Part shown: one piece after another, positions 36,451 through 48,899 of the stretch
Layout: the number at the start of each line of letters is the position of its first letter
How positions within the stretch are numbered: the first letter of the stretch is position 1
Source: Cycas panzhihuaensis
Lineage: Eukaryota; Cycadophyta
Direction of reading: 5' to 3'
Assembly: GCA_023213395.1 (NCBI GenBank)
Contig: CM041465.1
Location: 167,407,741-167,471,740, forward strand
Length of the DNA: 64,000 bases
Made by a program: the position numbers and the translations under genes
Notes under the pieces: model-generated
What the model was told of the DNA's origin: nothing
Databases searched by the model: none
What the model saw: only the letters and a program-made list of their open reading frames with translations

Positions 36451-36789
36451 AGAACCATTAACATGGTGAAGATTACAAAGAGTGCGGGTTCATCTAAATC
36501 ACTTGATGATTTGATGACTAAAAATCCCAACTCTTTACCTCTTATTTTCTCGTGTCCCATTAGATTTTGGTCTATTCCCTCTAGTTTAAAGGATGGATCA
36601 TTTTCATTGGTAAATGAGTTAAAGACTATTCCCACTAGTATTTTAGTTATTGCTTTGTTGAAGTATTGCTCAGAGTAGCATTATCTCCTATTTGATGTAT
36701 TGGGAGTTCCTGCTATCATTCACTCATCTACTTCTATGCTCTCCTTCAAAGCCACCTTGTCCACTCATACTAATCATGTTCTAAATGAT

Positions 36790-37150
36790 ATTCCCTAATT
36801 TTATATTAAAATTATCAAGGATGATATTAACATCAAGCATGTCATCATTGATGAGGGATCATTTGTCAATGTAATCCCTCTTAATCTTGCTAAGGATTTA
36901 GAGATTTTAGTCTTTGACCCTTGTGAATGGATTTGCCTAGGATATGATGAGAACCAAAAGTTTTTCTTGGTCAAGTCACTCTCCCTTTGACTCTTGAGGA
37001 AAAGACTATTTATACTAAGTTGACCATTATTAATATTGACTTTGAATATAGTATCCTTTTAGGTAGACTATGGATTACCCAAATGACTACTATTTGCTCT
37101 TCTCTTTTTGATGAACTTTAGTTCATCTATGAGGGTGAGTTGAAGATTAT
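36790..37150 (+). pseudogene. element A protease
   Basis: At 36836-36900 the plus strand reads KHVIIDEGSFVNVIPLNLAK, a gypsy retropepsin active-site block with D-E-G in place of the usual triad. At about 37055-37150 a shifted frame gives LLGRLWITQMTTIC and FIYEGELKII, the counterpart of the LLLGRPW...F-HEGQ end in element C. This shows that A and C belong to related gypsy lineages. A frameshift near 36950-37050 and a stop inside the end block inactivate it. Confidence 0.82.
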
Positions 37151-38389
37151 CAAACACAAATCAAAACCTATTAAAAAATCAATCCCACTCATTGAGGCTT
37201 TCTCTAAACCTAGCAAATCATCTAATTCTTTGAAATACTTCTTTCAATCTTTAGAATTAGGATAATATTTCTCCATTGAGACTCCTCCTCCTTAAGGATA
37301 AGTAAAAGGTGTTGACTTGGCTAAAATTGTTCCTATTAAACTAAGTTCTTCATCCATTCCTGATCTTATGGGTCATACCCATTAATCTTTTTATCTCCTC
37401 CTCTTCTTCTTATGAAGAGGTAATGTCACATTTTATTATGCCTTATGATGAAACAACTATGAGTCAAATAATTGAGTCAAACCTTTCACTCTTCACTCAT
37501 GGTCATTTTCCATAGGTCTTGTGTTTACCTTTAACTATGGATACTTTAGTTTCCTTTATCATGACTATTCCCTTAATAGATCATATGATTTCACCTTCAC
37601 ATGATGTGTCTACTCCTCAAGTGGCTCTTTTCTCTTAATCTCCTCTTTTTACCACATGGTTGAATAAACACAAGAAGAAAATGTCATTGCATATGCAACC
37701 TAATTTAGTATTAGATGACGAGGTTGTTCAATCAGATACTATATCTCAAATAAATCAAATTATACCAAATAGAGTTCAAGAGGTGAATTTGGTTTTGGTT
37801 ATTTTCTTTCCCCTCATTATCCTATTGATAATTCTCTATCATTCCTTATCCATGTGGCTTTATCTAACCAAAATCATGATCTTCACCATCATAAGTTTGA
37901 GTAAACTATCACCTAAACTTGGGAATTTATTGATAGACCCATTCCTTTTTCCTAAGTTCCTTCAATCATTGAGTTTTTACTCACTCATTGAAACTCTTTT
38001 TTTGATGATTCCCAACCTTCTAAGCCATTGTTTTCTTCTTTTGACCTACTAAAGAATCTTATCCTCATAGACCTCTTTCATTTAGATCATTTTAAACATG
38101 ACAAGGCAATCCTTGAGCATTTAGCAGGATTGACCCCTAATCTCTTCTCTTGCCACTATAAGTTAGGTTTCTCAAATTTGATACAACCTAATTCCCTATT
38201 AATCAATCACTCTCAATATAAGGAACTGATTTCTCTCAAAGAACTTGCTCCTCCTCATTTTGAAGAGGGTAATGCCATGCTTATAGAAGAAACTATTGAT
38301 ATTAACTTAGGGTTAGGGGATACTCCTAAAATCATTAAAGTTGGAACCAATTATTCTACTAAAGAGATCTCCTAGTTCATGGATTTATT
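37151..38389 (+). pseudogene. element A protease-RT linker region
   Basis: Low-similarity spacer of the gypsy polyprotein, with open stretches 37660-38052 and 38028-38375. The second ends in LAPPHFEEGNAMLIEE followed by TPKIIKVGTNYS. Element B has the matching APPYFEEGN and KIIKVGVKCS at about 50095-50200, so the linker is shared by the two elements and can be used to align them. Confidence 0.7.
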
Positions 38390-39170
38390 TTGAGAGTTTC
38401 ATTTAGTTTTTACTTTGGATTATAATGACATGTAGAGTCTTGATCCCAATGTTGTTGAACATGATATCATTGTTATCCCTGGTATTAAACCCAAGTGCCA
38501 AAAATAAAGTCCTATTTATCCACATCTTTCCACTGCGAGGTTAAAAAATTGTTAAAGGCTAGATTCATTGAGAGTGTCAATTACTCTCAATGGATCTCAA
38601 ATATAGTCTCAATTATAAAAAATGATGGCTTGATTTAAATTTGTATTAACTTTTAGGATATTAATGATTCCTATCCCAAAGATAATTTTCCCCTTCCTTT
38701 TTTTAATTAAATTTGGGATTAAATAACTATTTTTAAAGTTATGTCCCTTATGGATGGTTTCTCTAGATATAATCAAATCTTTATTACACCTCGATATTGT
38801 CATAAAACAACTTTTACTACTTCTTGGGGTACCTTCATTTACAAAGTCATGCCTTTTAGGTTGAAGAATGTTGGGGCTATATATCAAAGAGTGATAGTCT
38901 TTATTTTTCATGATTTAATTGGTAATATCATCACTATGTATTTAGATGACATTCTTGCTCTCTCTCATAGATGGCATGACTATGTGCACGATATAGGAGC
39001 AATTTTTAAAAGGTGTAGAAAATATTATTTATGTTTGAATCCTTTCAAATGTTTTTTTACAGTACTTCAAGAAAGATACTTAGTAATATCATCTCTCATG
39101 ATGGAATAAGAGTAGATTATGATAAAGTGAAGGTAATTATTGATATATCTCCCCAAAAGACCTAAAAATA
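38390..39170 (+). pseudogene. element A reverse transcriptase
   Basis: The longest open part is 38741-39109. It has MSLMDGFSRYNQIFITP (first catalytic Asp), KTTFTTSWGTFIYKVMPF, LKNVGAIYQR, and MYLDDILALS with the catalytic Y-x-D-D box at 38939-38950 intact. The N-terminal half (38390-38740) is readable only across several stops and shifts, and the RT tail after 39109 is shifted again. RT would copy element RNA in the particle. Confidence 0.9.
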
Positions 39171-39189
39171 AAGCAAATATTTCTTAAGT

Positions 39190-39600
39190 AGACTTGGTTT
39201 TCTGAGACATTTTATTACTAATTTTACCCTAGATGCTAAGCCTCAGACTAATATCTTAAAAAAAGATATTGAATTACAATAGAGCCCTCAAGTTCAATAG
39301 TTTTTTGATAGATTTAAATAAGCATTAGTCTCACCTATTGTGCTTTCTCCCATAATATTTTATAAACCTTTCATCCTATACACTTCTTCTATGAAAGAGT
39401 CATTAGCAGGCATGCTAGCACAAGAAGATGACTTTACTAAAGAATGAGCAATTTATTTCATTAGTAGAACCTTAGTGGCAGCTAAACTTCACTATCCCCC
39501 TCTAGATAAAGAATGTCCTTCTTTAATCTTTACCACTAAAAATTTTGCATCACTACCTTCTTAGAAATAAGCTCCTTCTTATCATCTAATTTGATCCCAT
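39190..39600 (+). pseudogene. element A RNase H (retroviral type)
   Basis: Plus-strand text reads KPFILYTSSMKESLAGMLAQEDD, then AIYFISRTL, LHYPPLDKECPSLIFTTKNF, the conserved order of the gypsy RNase H that follows RT. The first acidic residue expected near the LYTSSM block (family Y-x-D-A-S) is now Thr. Stops occur on both sides. Confidence 0.8.
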
Positions 39601-39949
39601 CTGATATCTTTTAACTAAAACAAACCTTACTAGAAGATGATGTAAATGGTCCCTATTATTACTAGAGTTTGTCTTTCACATTGTTAATAGGAAATCTAAG
39701 AAAGGCATGGTCATTATGGAGATCATGGATAATGCTTCCTTGCCAAATCTTACTAATCAACCTATTGATAATATACGTTTTGGTGAATATGTCCTTCATA
39801 TCTAGACTATCTCTTCTGATGACCCCTAGTACAAAGAGATTAAATCTTATCTTCATGATCAAAATCTCCCCTCTTCTTCTACATCAAATAAGAGAAAATG
39901 AAGTTGGACTATTGCTTGACAATACTTATTGTTTGATGGTGTGATCTAT

Positions 39950-41070
39950 AAACATTCCTTTGATGGGATTCTGTTAATGTGTCTCTCCCCTAATGAGACC
40001 CTTATGGCATTAATAGAGTGATATAGTGGAATATGTGGTGGCCATTTTTATGGCCAATCTATTGCCTAGTGTATTCTTTGTATGGGTTATTATTAGCCTA
40101 CTCTATTCAAAGATGCATATGCTTATATTTAAAAGTGTGAAAAATGATAATCCCATGCCATGTTAATTTATAAACTTGACCAAGAGCTAATATTTGTTAT
40201 TTCTCCTTAGCCCTTCTATCAATAGGGCTTTGATCTCATTAGTCAAATATTTCCTACTTCATCTAATGGTGAAAATTTTATTATTACTAGAACTAAGTAC
40301 TTTATCAAATGGAGTGAAGCTATTCCATTGGTTTCTACTATAGGAAATATTATTATTATGTTTATTTTTCAATATATTATTTGTAGATTTGGGGTACCTA
40401 ACATTATCATTATTGATAATGGGTCTTTGTTTTGTAATCCCCATGTCAATGAGTTGTGTAATAAGTTTTGTATTATCCATAGCATATCCATCGCTTATCA
40501 TCCATAAGTGAATGGCTAAGTAGAGGTATTTAACAAAACCTTAGCTAAGATCTTAGTTAAGACTGTGATGACTTCACATAGAGATTGGCATATCTAACTA
40601 TTTTTGGCATTGTAGGCATGTAGGAATTTGATTAGAAATGTTATAGGCATGACTCCATTCTCTCTAGTTTATGGTGTCAAGACTATTCTCCCATTAGAAG
40701 TTGAGATTCCCTCATTATGTGTCTCACTAAAATAATTTAATGATGAAGAGTTCCAAAGTGAGGCACATCTCTTAGAACTTAAAAAAGTAGATGAGATGTG
40801 TTTATAGGCAATACAAAATAATATGGCTTCTAAATCCAAGGTTCAAGTTACTCATGATAGATAGCTTAGACCTAGGAAATTTTGTGTTTGTGATACAATT
40901 TTAAAATTGGAATATCTCCATGACAAATAATGGAAGTTCTCTCCTAAATAGACCAAACCTTACTTAATTGTTAAAGATTTAAACAATGGTACTTATTGAA
41001 TCTCTATGATGGAGGCTTGAAATTCAAGAAGCCTATTAACTCTTAATATTTAAGGAAGTTTTATAGCTAA
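39950..41070 (+). pseudogene. element A integrase
   Basis: The plus-strand frame gives GGHFYGQSIA (zinc-binding side), QGFDLI with the first catalytic Asp after a stop, TKYFIKWSEAIPL, FGVPNIIIIDNGSLF with the second Asp, and NG-stop-VEVFNKTL with the catalytic Glu. Then come MTPFSLVYGVKTILPLEVEIPS and the C-terminal KPINS/YLRKFYS end. The pol frame closes at the TAA at 41068-41070. All three catalytic acids can still be seen, but at least a dozen stops interrupt the frame. Confidence 0.88.
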
Positions 41071-42090
41071 TGACATCTTGTCTCCATAATGAGGATAAAC
41101 TATAGCTCTGAATTCTCTTATTGTCTAATGAGCTAAAACTATGGATAATTCTCTTCTCTAACTACTCTTTATGTTTCTTTAATTTTCTTTTGCTTTCACA
41201 AAGTGGTACTCTTATAATCATGTAAGACTATTACCCTTTTCTACATACGTATTAGTTGTAAATCTTTATATTTTAAAGTTATCTATTTGTTTCTCTTTTG
41301 AGCTTTGTACTTAAGAGGGAATTTGGGCCCCCAGTTTTACCACTCATAGTTGTTCTTGAGAAGAGATCTATTTCATCGGTTTTAGTCACTTCACCAGTTG
41401 CTTAGGTCATCCTTTATACATTAGTTTTCACCTTGAGGATTTCTTTTTAGTTATTTATCACCCATGTTTCTTTTCTTCTTATCATCCTTGGTTTTTCTAT
41501 TTACACTTTTGAGGTGAGTGCTCATTCTGCCACCTTCCCTATATATTTGGAGACATCGTGATTTATATCTCCTCTTTTTTCCCATAGTTTAACATCTAAG
41601 GAGTTTAATTTCTTTTATTCCATCTTGATTTTATTAAAAAGGAAAAATTCTTATAGTATTAAGAGGAGGCACTTCACAATTAGATGGGGATAATCCTCTT
41701 TCTCTTATAAATATAAAAAATAAAAAATAAAAAAAAATAAAAGGCCATAAAAATAGTGAGAATAAAAAATATATATTGTCATCATCTGCTTATAATCTGG
41801 GGCAAGTTACATGATAGCTTCATCCCTACCTATACTCATAATAGGTTGGGTCCATTTAGATGAATCATTTAGGATGTTTGGGTCTAGTTGCATGGGTCCA
41901 TCATGGCCTTAGTTATGATCAAACCCTATTTAATACCTTTTTATAGTTGGTTATTATGATCCTAATTATGATTTTTCCTCTTCCTCCTTATAGTTGAAAC
42001 CAATCTATTTTTATTTATTATTATCTCCTTACTTATTGATTCCTACACTTTTCTCTATTGAGTACACCATCTCTAAATATTGATCCTATT
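41071..42090 (+). other. element A spacer after pol
   Basis: Non-coding. It begins with two copies of a TAATGAG..TAAAACTAT-type motif (41087-41105 and 41126-41144), holds an A-rich tract at 41706-41741, and leads into the second RNase H. I see no promoter or splice site that I can support. Confidence 0.5.
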
Positions 42091-42099
42091 TTTTATAGC

Positions 42100-42510
42100 A
42101 TTAAGTATTTTCACTAAAAGAGGTACTAGAGGTAACCCTAGACTATCTGCTATCACTTGGTTGATTTATGACCAATCACGAAACCTACTTTTAACTACTA
42201 ATTTATTTTTACCTAGAGAAACCAACAATGAAGTCAAATACTCTAATATTATAGGAGCTTTGTTTAACATTTATCAATCTTATTGTGGTCTTATTATCAT
42301 TTATTCTAACTTGCAGATCATGGTTTACCAATTAGTTAGGATATAATATATTCACTCTCTATGACTCCTTTCCCTTTACCATCAAGTTTCATCATTGATG
42401 TTCTTATTTTCTTTAGTGACTATCCAGTTTATTCCTCAGGCTCTTAATATTGAAATGGATGCTCTAGTTTCTTTTATCTCGGATGACTATCTTGGGTAGC
42501 TTTCATCTTA
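42100..42510 (+). pseudogene. element A second, plant (archaeal-like) RNase H
   Basis: The plus-strand reading gives GTRGNPRLSAITWLIYD, NLFLPRETNNEVKYSNIIGAL and IIYSNLQIMVYQLV. A shifted part follows with FIPQALNIEMDALVSFISDD. This is the RNase H of plant/archaeal type found as an additional domain in Tat-branch elements. The family's first Asp (now Lys), the Glu of NNxAEY (now Lys) and the Asp of YSDSQ (now Asn) are all altered; only the last Asp (EMDAL) remains. Here it lies about 1 kb after the pol stop, not inside pol. Confidence 0.75.
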
Positions 42511-42519
42511 TACTGGGGG

Positions 42520-43329
42520 TACCCTACTTTAAAACGAGTATAAACTACCACTCTATAAAGAGTATAAACTATGGGTTTTGGAGGTAGAAATATGGGTAAT
42601 ATGAAGGTTGAGTTGATAGATTTAAGGATGAAATGAAGTGTTAGAAAAGATAGACTTACATGGGAATCATGGGCTGAGGAGGTTCTTGGTAGGGGGCAAG
42701 TTCCTAAAAGCTTCTTATCCTTAGAAGAAGCTAATGAAGAATCCTATATACTTGAGAAACTAGTCGTTTATTAGGTGAAACTAGTTTTTTCACTTCATAA
42801 ACAGCATGCTTTTCTAAAGATATATTATATAAATATCAATTTTGGTTTATGTTTATATAATTTATATTGAGTATGATGTGAATTATGTAACATTTTCTTT
42901 TTAGCAAATTTCTGTTATTCCATCTTCTATTTTTATAAACCTATTACTACTTGTTTTCCAAATGGTTTTGTATTTATATAAGTGGAATAGTAAATCTTTT
43001 ACATCTACTCTCTTTTACCATTTAACATGTTTTCTTCCTTTAATTGAGATTTAACTCTCAGAGCCTTAACTCCATCCACATGTCCTAAATTATATTTTGA
43101 GCCTATAACATATGGCTAAAATACTCAATCTAATTCCTTAATAGTGTGCAATCAATGATATTCTATGTTAGAGGCTCCTCCAACATAGTTGCATAGGGGA
43201 AGATCAAATCTAGCATCCTCTAGATCTCTGAGAGAGTCAAGCTCTCCTCACCTATCCATGAAAACATATCAATCGTGATGAGTCTACTATAGAAAGGGTA
43301 GATAATCAAAGGAAAATAATTAATTATAT
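42520..43329 (+). other. element A spacer between second RNase H and antisense frame
   Basis: Starts with two copies of the GAGTATAAACTA motif (42536-42550, 42560-42574). The rest is AT-rich. On the minus strand parts of it may continue the antisense frame (QNIIxDMWMELRL), but with many stops. Confidence 0.4.
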
Positions 43330-44597
43330 CCAAAATATATTGTTAGTTATCCTCCTCCTGCCAACTCTTCTCCCCTTGATAGCTTTACCACTATCTCCCA
43401 TATTAGCTACAAGGTTGCATCTCTTTGAGGCTCTTGGCGAACCTCTTGAGGAACATCTCCCTCTCCCCCTATTATCCCATCTCCTACTCTTCCTTAACAA
43501 TCTACTGAACCTAACTTCATACTCTATATAAAGCCTCCTCTATCACCACCTTGTGCTCCACCTATTACTTGAAGCATATTCCTACCTCCTCTCCCACCTC
43601 CACTGGTTGATGGATTATCCCTCTCTCCCCTCCTACCTTAACTAATTAGATGTTGTCCTCCATTGTCTCCTCCTCTACCTCCTCTCCCTCTCTCTCTAGA
43701 TACAATAGGAGGCTCTTTTACTATTGCTCTCTCAGCTATATCTGCCTCTTCATCACTCTAGACTGGTAACCCTTCATATGGGTCTTCTGCTAACTATCTC
43801 CTAGTCATCTAACTTGGTAGAGGACTATGTGTACTCCTTACTACTATAGCTACCCTCTTATGGATTTAGGTTCTCATGTGTAATTTATTCATCCATGGAT
43901 CCATAATAGTCATCTCTCCTAACACTCCATCTAGCCTCATCAATGGGATATGGTCATATAACCAACACATAAGGATCAAACTACAGGAAAAACCTTCTTG
44001 GCATTGGCTTCTAATCCTAGATAACTAAAGGCATATGCTATCAACTATGTACTAACCCTAGTTCATCCTAAACCTCTTCTCACATCTCCTGATTACCCCA
44101 ACCTAATATGCAGGGACCCCCATAAAGTTTTAGGTCCTCCCAATCCTAAATATAATGATTAAGATAATGATCTTTTATATAATAGGTATGCCCTCTACTA
44201 TCCTCATTATCTCAATTGATATCTCATGAGGACTAAAATAATTAATGAATTTAGTGAGATACTAATTGTAGGCCTCTTCAAACTCATCATCAATCACCTT
44301 ATTTAGCTTGATCCTATCTCCATGCCAACTAACTTCTAAAATTCTCCTAATGCCTCTAGGAGTAATTTGAATATCTCTAATAGCTTGTACCCTAAATATA
44401 TTCCTTCTTAGGATCTAGTAACTAATAAAGTCACGCAAAATCCCATATTCCATAACTAGTTGGGTTGACCCACTCGCTTGAGATAACCCACATCTCCTCA
44501 ATAGGGCTTGATCTTCTTTAGTAAGTTGGTTAACCAACTCCTCGATCACCAATCCCCTATTTTCTTCAGTCTCTACCCTCTTTAGAGGCTAAATCAT
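43330..44597 (-). pseudogene. antisense open frame in element A, possibly plant-mobile-domain-like
   Basis: On the strand opposite to pol, a frame from about 44597 stays open for about 150 codons apart from a few stops at expected Trp or Gln sites. It reads LVNQLTKEDQALLRRCGLSQ, VMEYGILRDFISY, IQITPRGIRRILEVSWHGD and VIDDEFEEAYN. After a shift it gives CWLYDHIPLMR and MTIMDPWMNKLHMRT. A Gly/Arg-rich tail (RGRGGRGGDNGG) follows near 43660-43700. The order, with a W-YDHIP block and RGG tail, reminds me of plant mobile domain proteins, which are known inside some gypsy elements, and antisense frames after pol are known for Tat-type elements such as Grande. The family call is tentative; that it was once coding is well supported. 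Confidence 0.55.
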
Positions 44598-45334
44598 AGC
44601 AAAAATAATCAAGTTAAATTTTAATTTTTACTTTTGAAAAAGCTTTCCTTTTTAAAATTTTTCTTCTAAATTCAAAAATGTGATAAGTTAGCAAAAAATA
44701 CGATAACATGGTTAAAAACATGACTTCTTTATCAAAAACACAATCTTTCAATTTTTCATTTCAAATTACAAAATTGTGTTTTTGATTCCTTAGTCATATT
44801 TTTAGTTGAGTTGCCACGTTTTTCACCCCTGCTTCATCACATTTATCACCAAAAAGTTTAGTTTTTAAAAAAATTACAAAGAGGACTCACTGGATATCTA
44901 ATCCCTTGGTGCATCTCCTCAATCCTTACCTTCGAGAGATAATCTCTCAACTAAATGATCTTTAATCATCTATAAAATACAAAAAGTAGGTCCTCTTAGT
45001 CATTATTTTTTCAACTCTCACTCATGAAAATGAAATTATACCTTATTATTTTTCTTATAAAAAAGAGGGGGCTTTTCTTTGTTTTTTTGGACAAAAAAAT
45101 TTCTTGTCTCTATTTCATCTATCTAGGTTAGTTTTATCTTCTTTTAATAATTTCCCTAGATAGATTATTCCTAAATGCAAGAACTGATATATCTTTCATC
45201 AATTAGGGTTATCGTTAATCTTAATTTATTTACCTTTTAATGAGCAATTTGATAGCCTAAGTATGGTATCTTTTACTTATTTTTTAACCTATTTTAACCT
45301 TTCTTTTAGTCATCAATACATTCTAAACCCCTTT

Positions 45335-45530
45335 TACCCATTAATAAGCTAAAACTATAATAAAAGGCTTTGAAAAGTCACATACCAATGAGCTAAAACC
45401 ATGGTAGTCTTAGGGTCTGAAAAGTCACCTATTAATGAGCCAAAAAACTATGACAGTCCATCCTCAATGCTCCAACAAAAGGACTTTCCTCTGAGACTTG
45501 GTTAATGAGAGATAAACTATGACCATCTAG
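45335..45530 (+). repeat. degenerate tandem repeat before the 3' LTR of element A
   Basis: About three imperfect units of 44-48 bases built on AATGAGCTAAAACTATG and CTGAAAAGTCAC(C/A)TA. Immediately after, at 45540-45700, a second irregular series repeats TAGTTTATGGGCAT. Confidence 0.75.
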
Positions 45531-45910
45531 GTTTCTAAGCCCTATGTAGTTTATGGGTATTCTTAATGTTATTTTTAATTGAGTAAGTGTAAGTACCATC
45601 TAGTTTATGGGCATCATTGATAGTTCTTTCAAGGGAAAAAAGATCATAAGTCCCATCTTGGCTATGGGCAATCTTATGATATTGTGCCTTTTTAAGCCCT
45701 ATCTATTTAATAAGCATTTCAGCAATAACTTTATCTTATTATTCTAGTGGAGTTAAGATTAACTTAGTTTGATTTTAGTACCTTTCTTTATACTAGCTTT
45801 CCATCATCCATATACCTTATTCAAATCTTTTACCTTTTCAGAAAAACCTTCATTATGAATTATTGTCACCTTTTACCATCCTACTTATTTTTTAATGTAG
45901 GTAGCTTTAG

Positions 45911-45927
45911 GTGCTAATGGGGTAAAG
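45911..45927 (+). other. element A polypurine tract (weak)
   Basis: GCTAATGGGGTAAAGA lies directly before the 3' LTR start and is mostly purine, as needed for plus-strand priming. Borders are approximate. Confidence 0.45.
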
Positions 45928-47857
45928 ATTTCACCAAAATTTGGTCCTAATCTATTCTCATATATTTTATTAACAAGTATCTTATTTAGTTTGCATTTAA
46001 TCAATTGATTTGAAGGTTATTTTATGTTATGTTGGACCACATTTAGTTTTGGTGAAATATGGTATCAATCTTGTGAATGGTTTATGTTGAATGATAATGA
46101 TTGTATTATTATGTAGTTATTTGTTGATGACTAAAATGATAATAACATAATCCCACCTTTAAAATCATTCTAACTCACTTTTTCTTCTTGTAATGTTTCC
46201 TTGTTTTAGCCCTTTCTCTTGATTTTATATTTAAGATTGCCATCTTTTTATGATTACTAAGATTATACTTAAGTTTTTACCCCTTCTAGGCTGTTATTTT
46301 TTATTAATAAGATCATATCAATTCAAATTTTCTTGATAAAATTTATTTTTGGTAGTTGAATATTAAGTTTTACTTTATATTTCATTATATTTTTTATTAT
46401 ACTAAAAATTTAATTAATCACATTTTATTAAGGCAACCACATATTTGGTTGGTGATAAAACAGGACTGGTCACATTTTTAACTACCATACATGCAATTTC
46501 TTTTAACATACTAGTTTTATATGCCACCACCTAGATTTGGTACAAACCTACCCTCGTTCATGCCCAAAATTGCTCGAAACCCTTCAGAGGACTTAGAAGT
46601 GACGGCTTACCTTAAAATTTAATGGTAACTAGAATTCTAAGAGATTTTAGCCTTGTAATTTTGGGAAAAAAACAAAGAGTCAAGGAAAAAGATTTGGAGC
46701 TCTAAATATTAGTTTCATACTATTCAAATTTAAATTGTTACTACTTTGTTGAGGTATTTTATTTGTTATAACTATTTATCTCTGGATTCATCTCTTTGAT
46801 AAGATCTTTTCCATCACTTTTGCTTTGGATTTAGAGCTTTCTTGATTTTTTTTTTTTTTTTTTATGGCTAGTAATTGCTCTCTCCCTTATTTGAATTCTA
46901 GAAACTTTTCACCTTTGTTTTTTTTTTTTAACCTTGGGAATCCTTGGCTAAAAGGTTAGCTATTTATGGGAATCTAAGAAAATAGACTATTATGAAGAGA
47001 GATCTTCTTCTTCACCTTGAAATATAGTTATTTCTTCTCATTCTTCTTAGTTGTTTAAGCTATTCAAGGGATTTTAGTCCTACCTTCTTCATTTTTTATT
47101 ATTATGTTTCTTCTTCATAATTTCTCCCTCTCTTATGCTAGTTTAAAGGGATAATTTTGAAAAGATTGGACTTAATAAAGGAGGATTACTATTCTAAGGT
47201 ATAAAATATAAATAGTATAAAATATATCATTTAAGTAGTGGATTGTGAAATTTATTTGTGCTACATTCCTTGACTCTTTTCTCTTATATATATATATATA
47301 TGCATGTATATTCATGAATGAAAACTTATGAGTTAGAATAAAGTTTATATGAGGTTCAAGGATCCCATGGTGCCTTGAAGCTCTATGATTGATAGAATCT
47401 CTTTATGTTTTTTCAATCTACTATTTGTTCAATCAATGGAATCATTATAAAATTAGTTGTATATTTATTTTATGGACTGCATGCCATCTCTTTAGCTAAA
47501 ATCATGCTTGAAATCTCTTACCTTCATTAAAATCACCATCAGGATTAGAAAGTAGTATGCATATGAATTGAAATCTATAGCATAAGTTTTATATGTTACT
47601 TCCACTTCTATCAAGTTGTATGCATTCAATACTTCACGTTATAAGAGTTTCATCTTATTCTTTTTATGTTTGAAAGAAAGTGTATCTTGAACAATTAGAA
47701 GATAATAGTTCTTTTATTTCATGTAATCTTTCTCCTAAAAAGAAAAAAGAGATTGCATGCATGGTTTATTTTCTTTCTTTAGGTTGAAAATATAGTTCAT
47801 CTCTTTGTTTTTATTGGTTGTTTTTCTTGCACTATTAAGAAGTTTATAATTCTTCCA
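45927..47857 (+). repeat. element A 3' LTR
   Basis: Direct homologue of 31821-33747, ending TATAATTCTTCCA before unrelated sequence. Contains a T18 run (46846-46863) and a TA microsatellite (47284-47301) that are shorter in the 5' copy. Confidence 0.8.
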
Positions 47858-48899
47858 TTTTTTCAAGGCACTACTTATGAAGGAAAATCCATCCCCATGA
47901 TATCTATAATCATGTAAGGGTGTTCATGCAGAGTATCTTCCTGGTACTAACCATTAACCCGTGAACCATATAGGGATCAATGTTTGATTGTTTTCCTATT
48001 CTAGGTTGGTAAGGGAGAATATAGGGATCCTCCTATATAACCAAAGGTATATAGAGGCATAAGTCCATAGCTAGGTTTTTTCTAAGGCCTAAGTATTAGT
48101 ATAGTTAACACCTCACTTCACATAATGATGTATATCCAACTATACTTAGCTAGTAATAATAGATCCCCTTGATATTTATAGACCCCTACCACAGGGTCTC
48201 TACCTAGACACTAGAGGAGTGGAGGGTAGGATTTATTGATTTGGACTGAGTTACCTACCTACAGTTGATTAACATAGATAACAATACTAAATAGAATTTA
48301 GAAAAATGAAGATTACTTATAGGGGAGTGTTTGGAAATTCACTAAGGGAAAAGAAATTTCCTTTTTAATGATTATTAAATCTTCCTACTAGATCTTTGTA
48401 TCTTACATTGATGCCATTTGTTACATCCAAACTAGTAAATTTTAATCAAAAGAAATGATAAGAAAGCACAAATAGATCTTTTATCATTAGAGTAACTTAG
48501 ATTTATATTCAGAATATGAAAGGATATACGAAAGATTAAAGAATTCTAAAAGAGAAGATGTATGCTAGTACAATCTTATAAAAATTGATTATGACACAAG
48601 AGATTTCTTTATAAATATGTGGCCTTTAGTAGATAAAAGTGGTTGCTTTTCCCTAATATTCTATTAGTGGACCATGCAACCTTTATTCTCATTGGTGGTG
48701 ATATGTGACCCATGCACATATATTAATAATTGGTATTAACTTTTACCACCTTAACCATGCAATCAAATACTTATATATTGCTAACCTTGGGAGGTTACTT
48801 GACATTGGATCAAATAGGGTAAGTCTTCTCTTCCTTATAGGGCTAGCTAAAGTTCATCCACAATAGAAGAGTTTGCAATATTCCATGAGTCAACATCTT
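47858..48899. other. interval between elements A and B, nothing recognised
   Basis: AT-rich, stopped in all frames. It probably contains the lost 5' part of element B, but no gag or protease motif could be read. Confidence 0.5.

Larger units (their letters stand above)
31821..47857 (+). mobile_element. element A: 16-kb Tat/Ogre-like Ty3/gypsy retrotransposon
   Basis: Two diverged direct LTRs (31821-33747 and about 45927-47857) flank 12.2 kb. In plus orientation the interior carries gag (34290-36450), protease (36790-37150), a linker, RT (38390-39170), RNase H (39190-39600) and integrase (39950-41070). After the pol stop comes a long 3' region with repeats, a second RNase H (42100-42510), and an antisense open frame (44597-43330). 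Large size, an extra plant-type RNase H and a long repeat-bearing 3' region are known traits of the Tat/Ogre branch. LTRs differ at many sites, so the insertion is old. I found no target duplication. Confidence 0.85.

Noticed and set aside
47858-48899. A 5' LTR for element B
   Set aside because: No matching repeat after B pol (56181-57150) could be seen.
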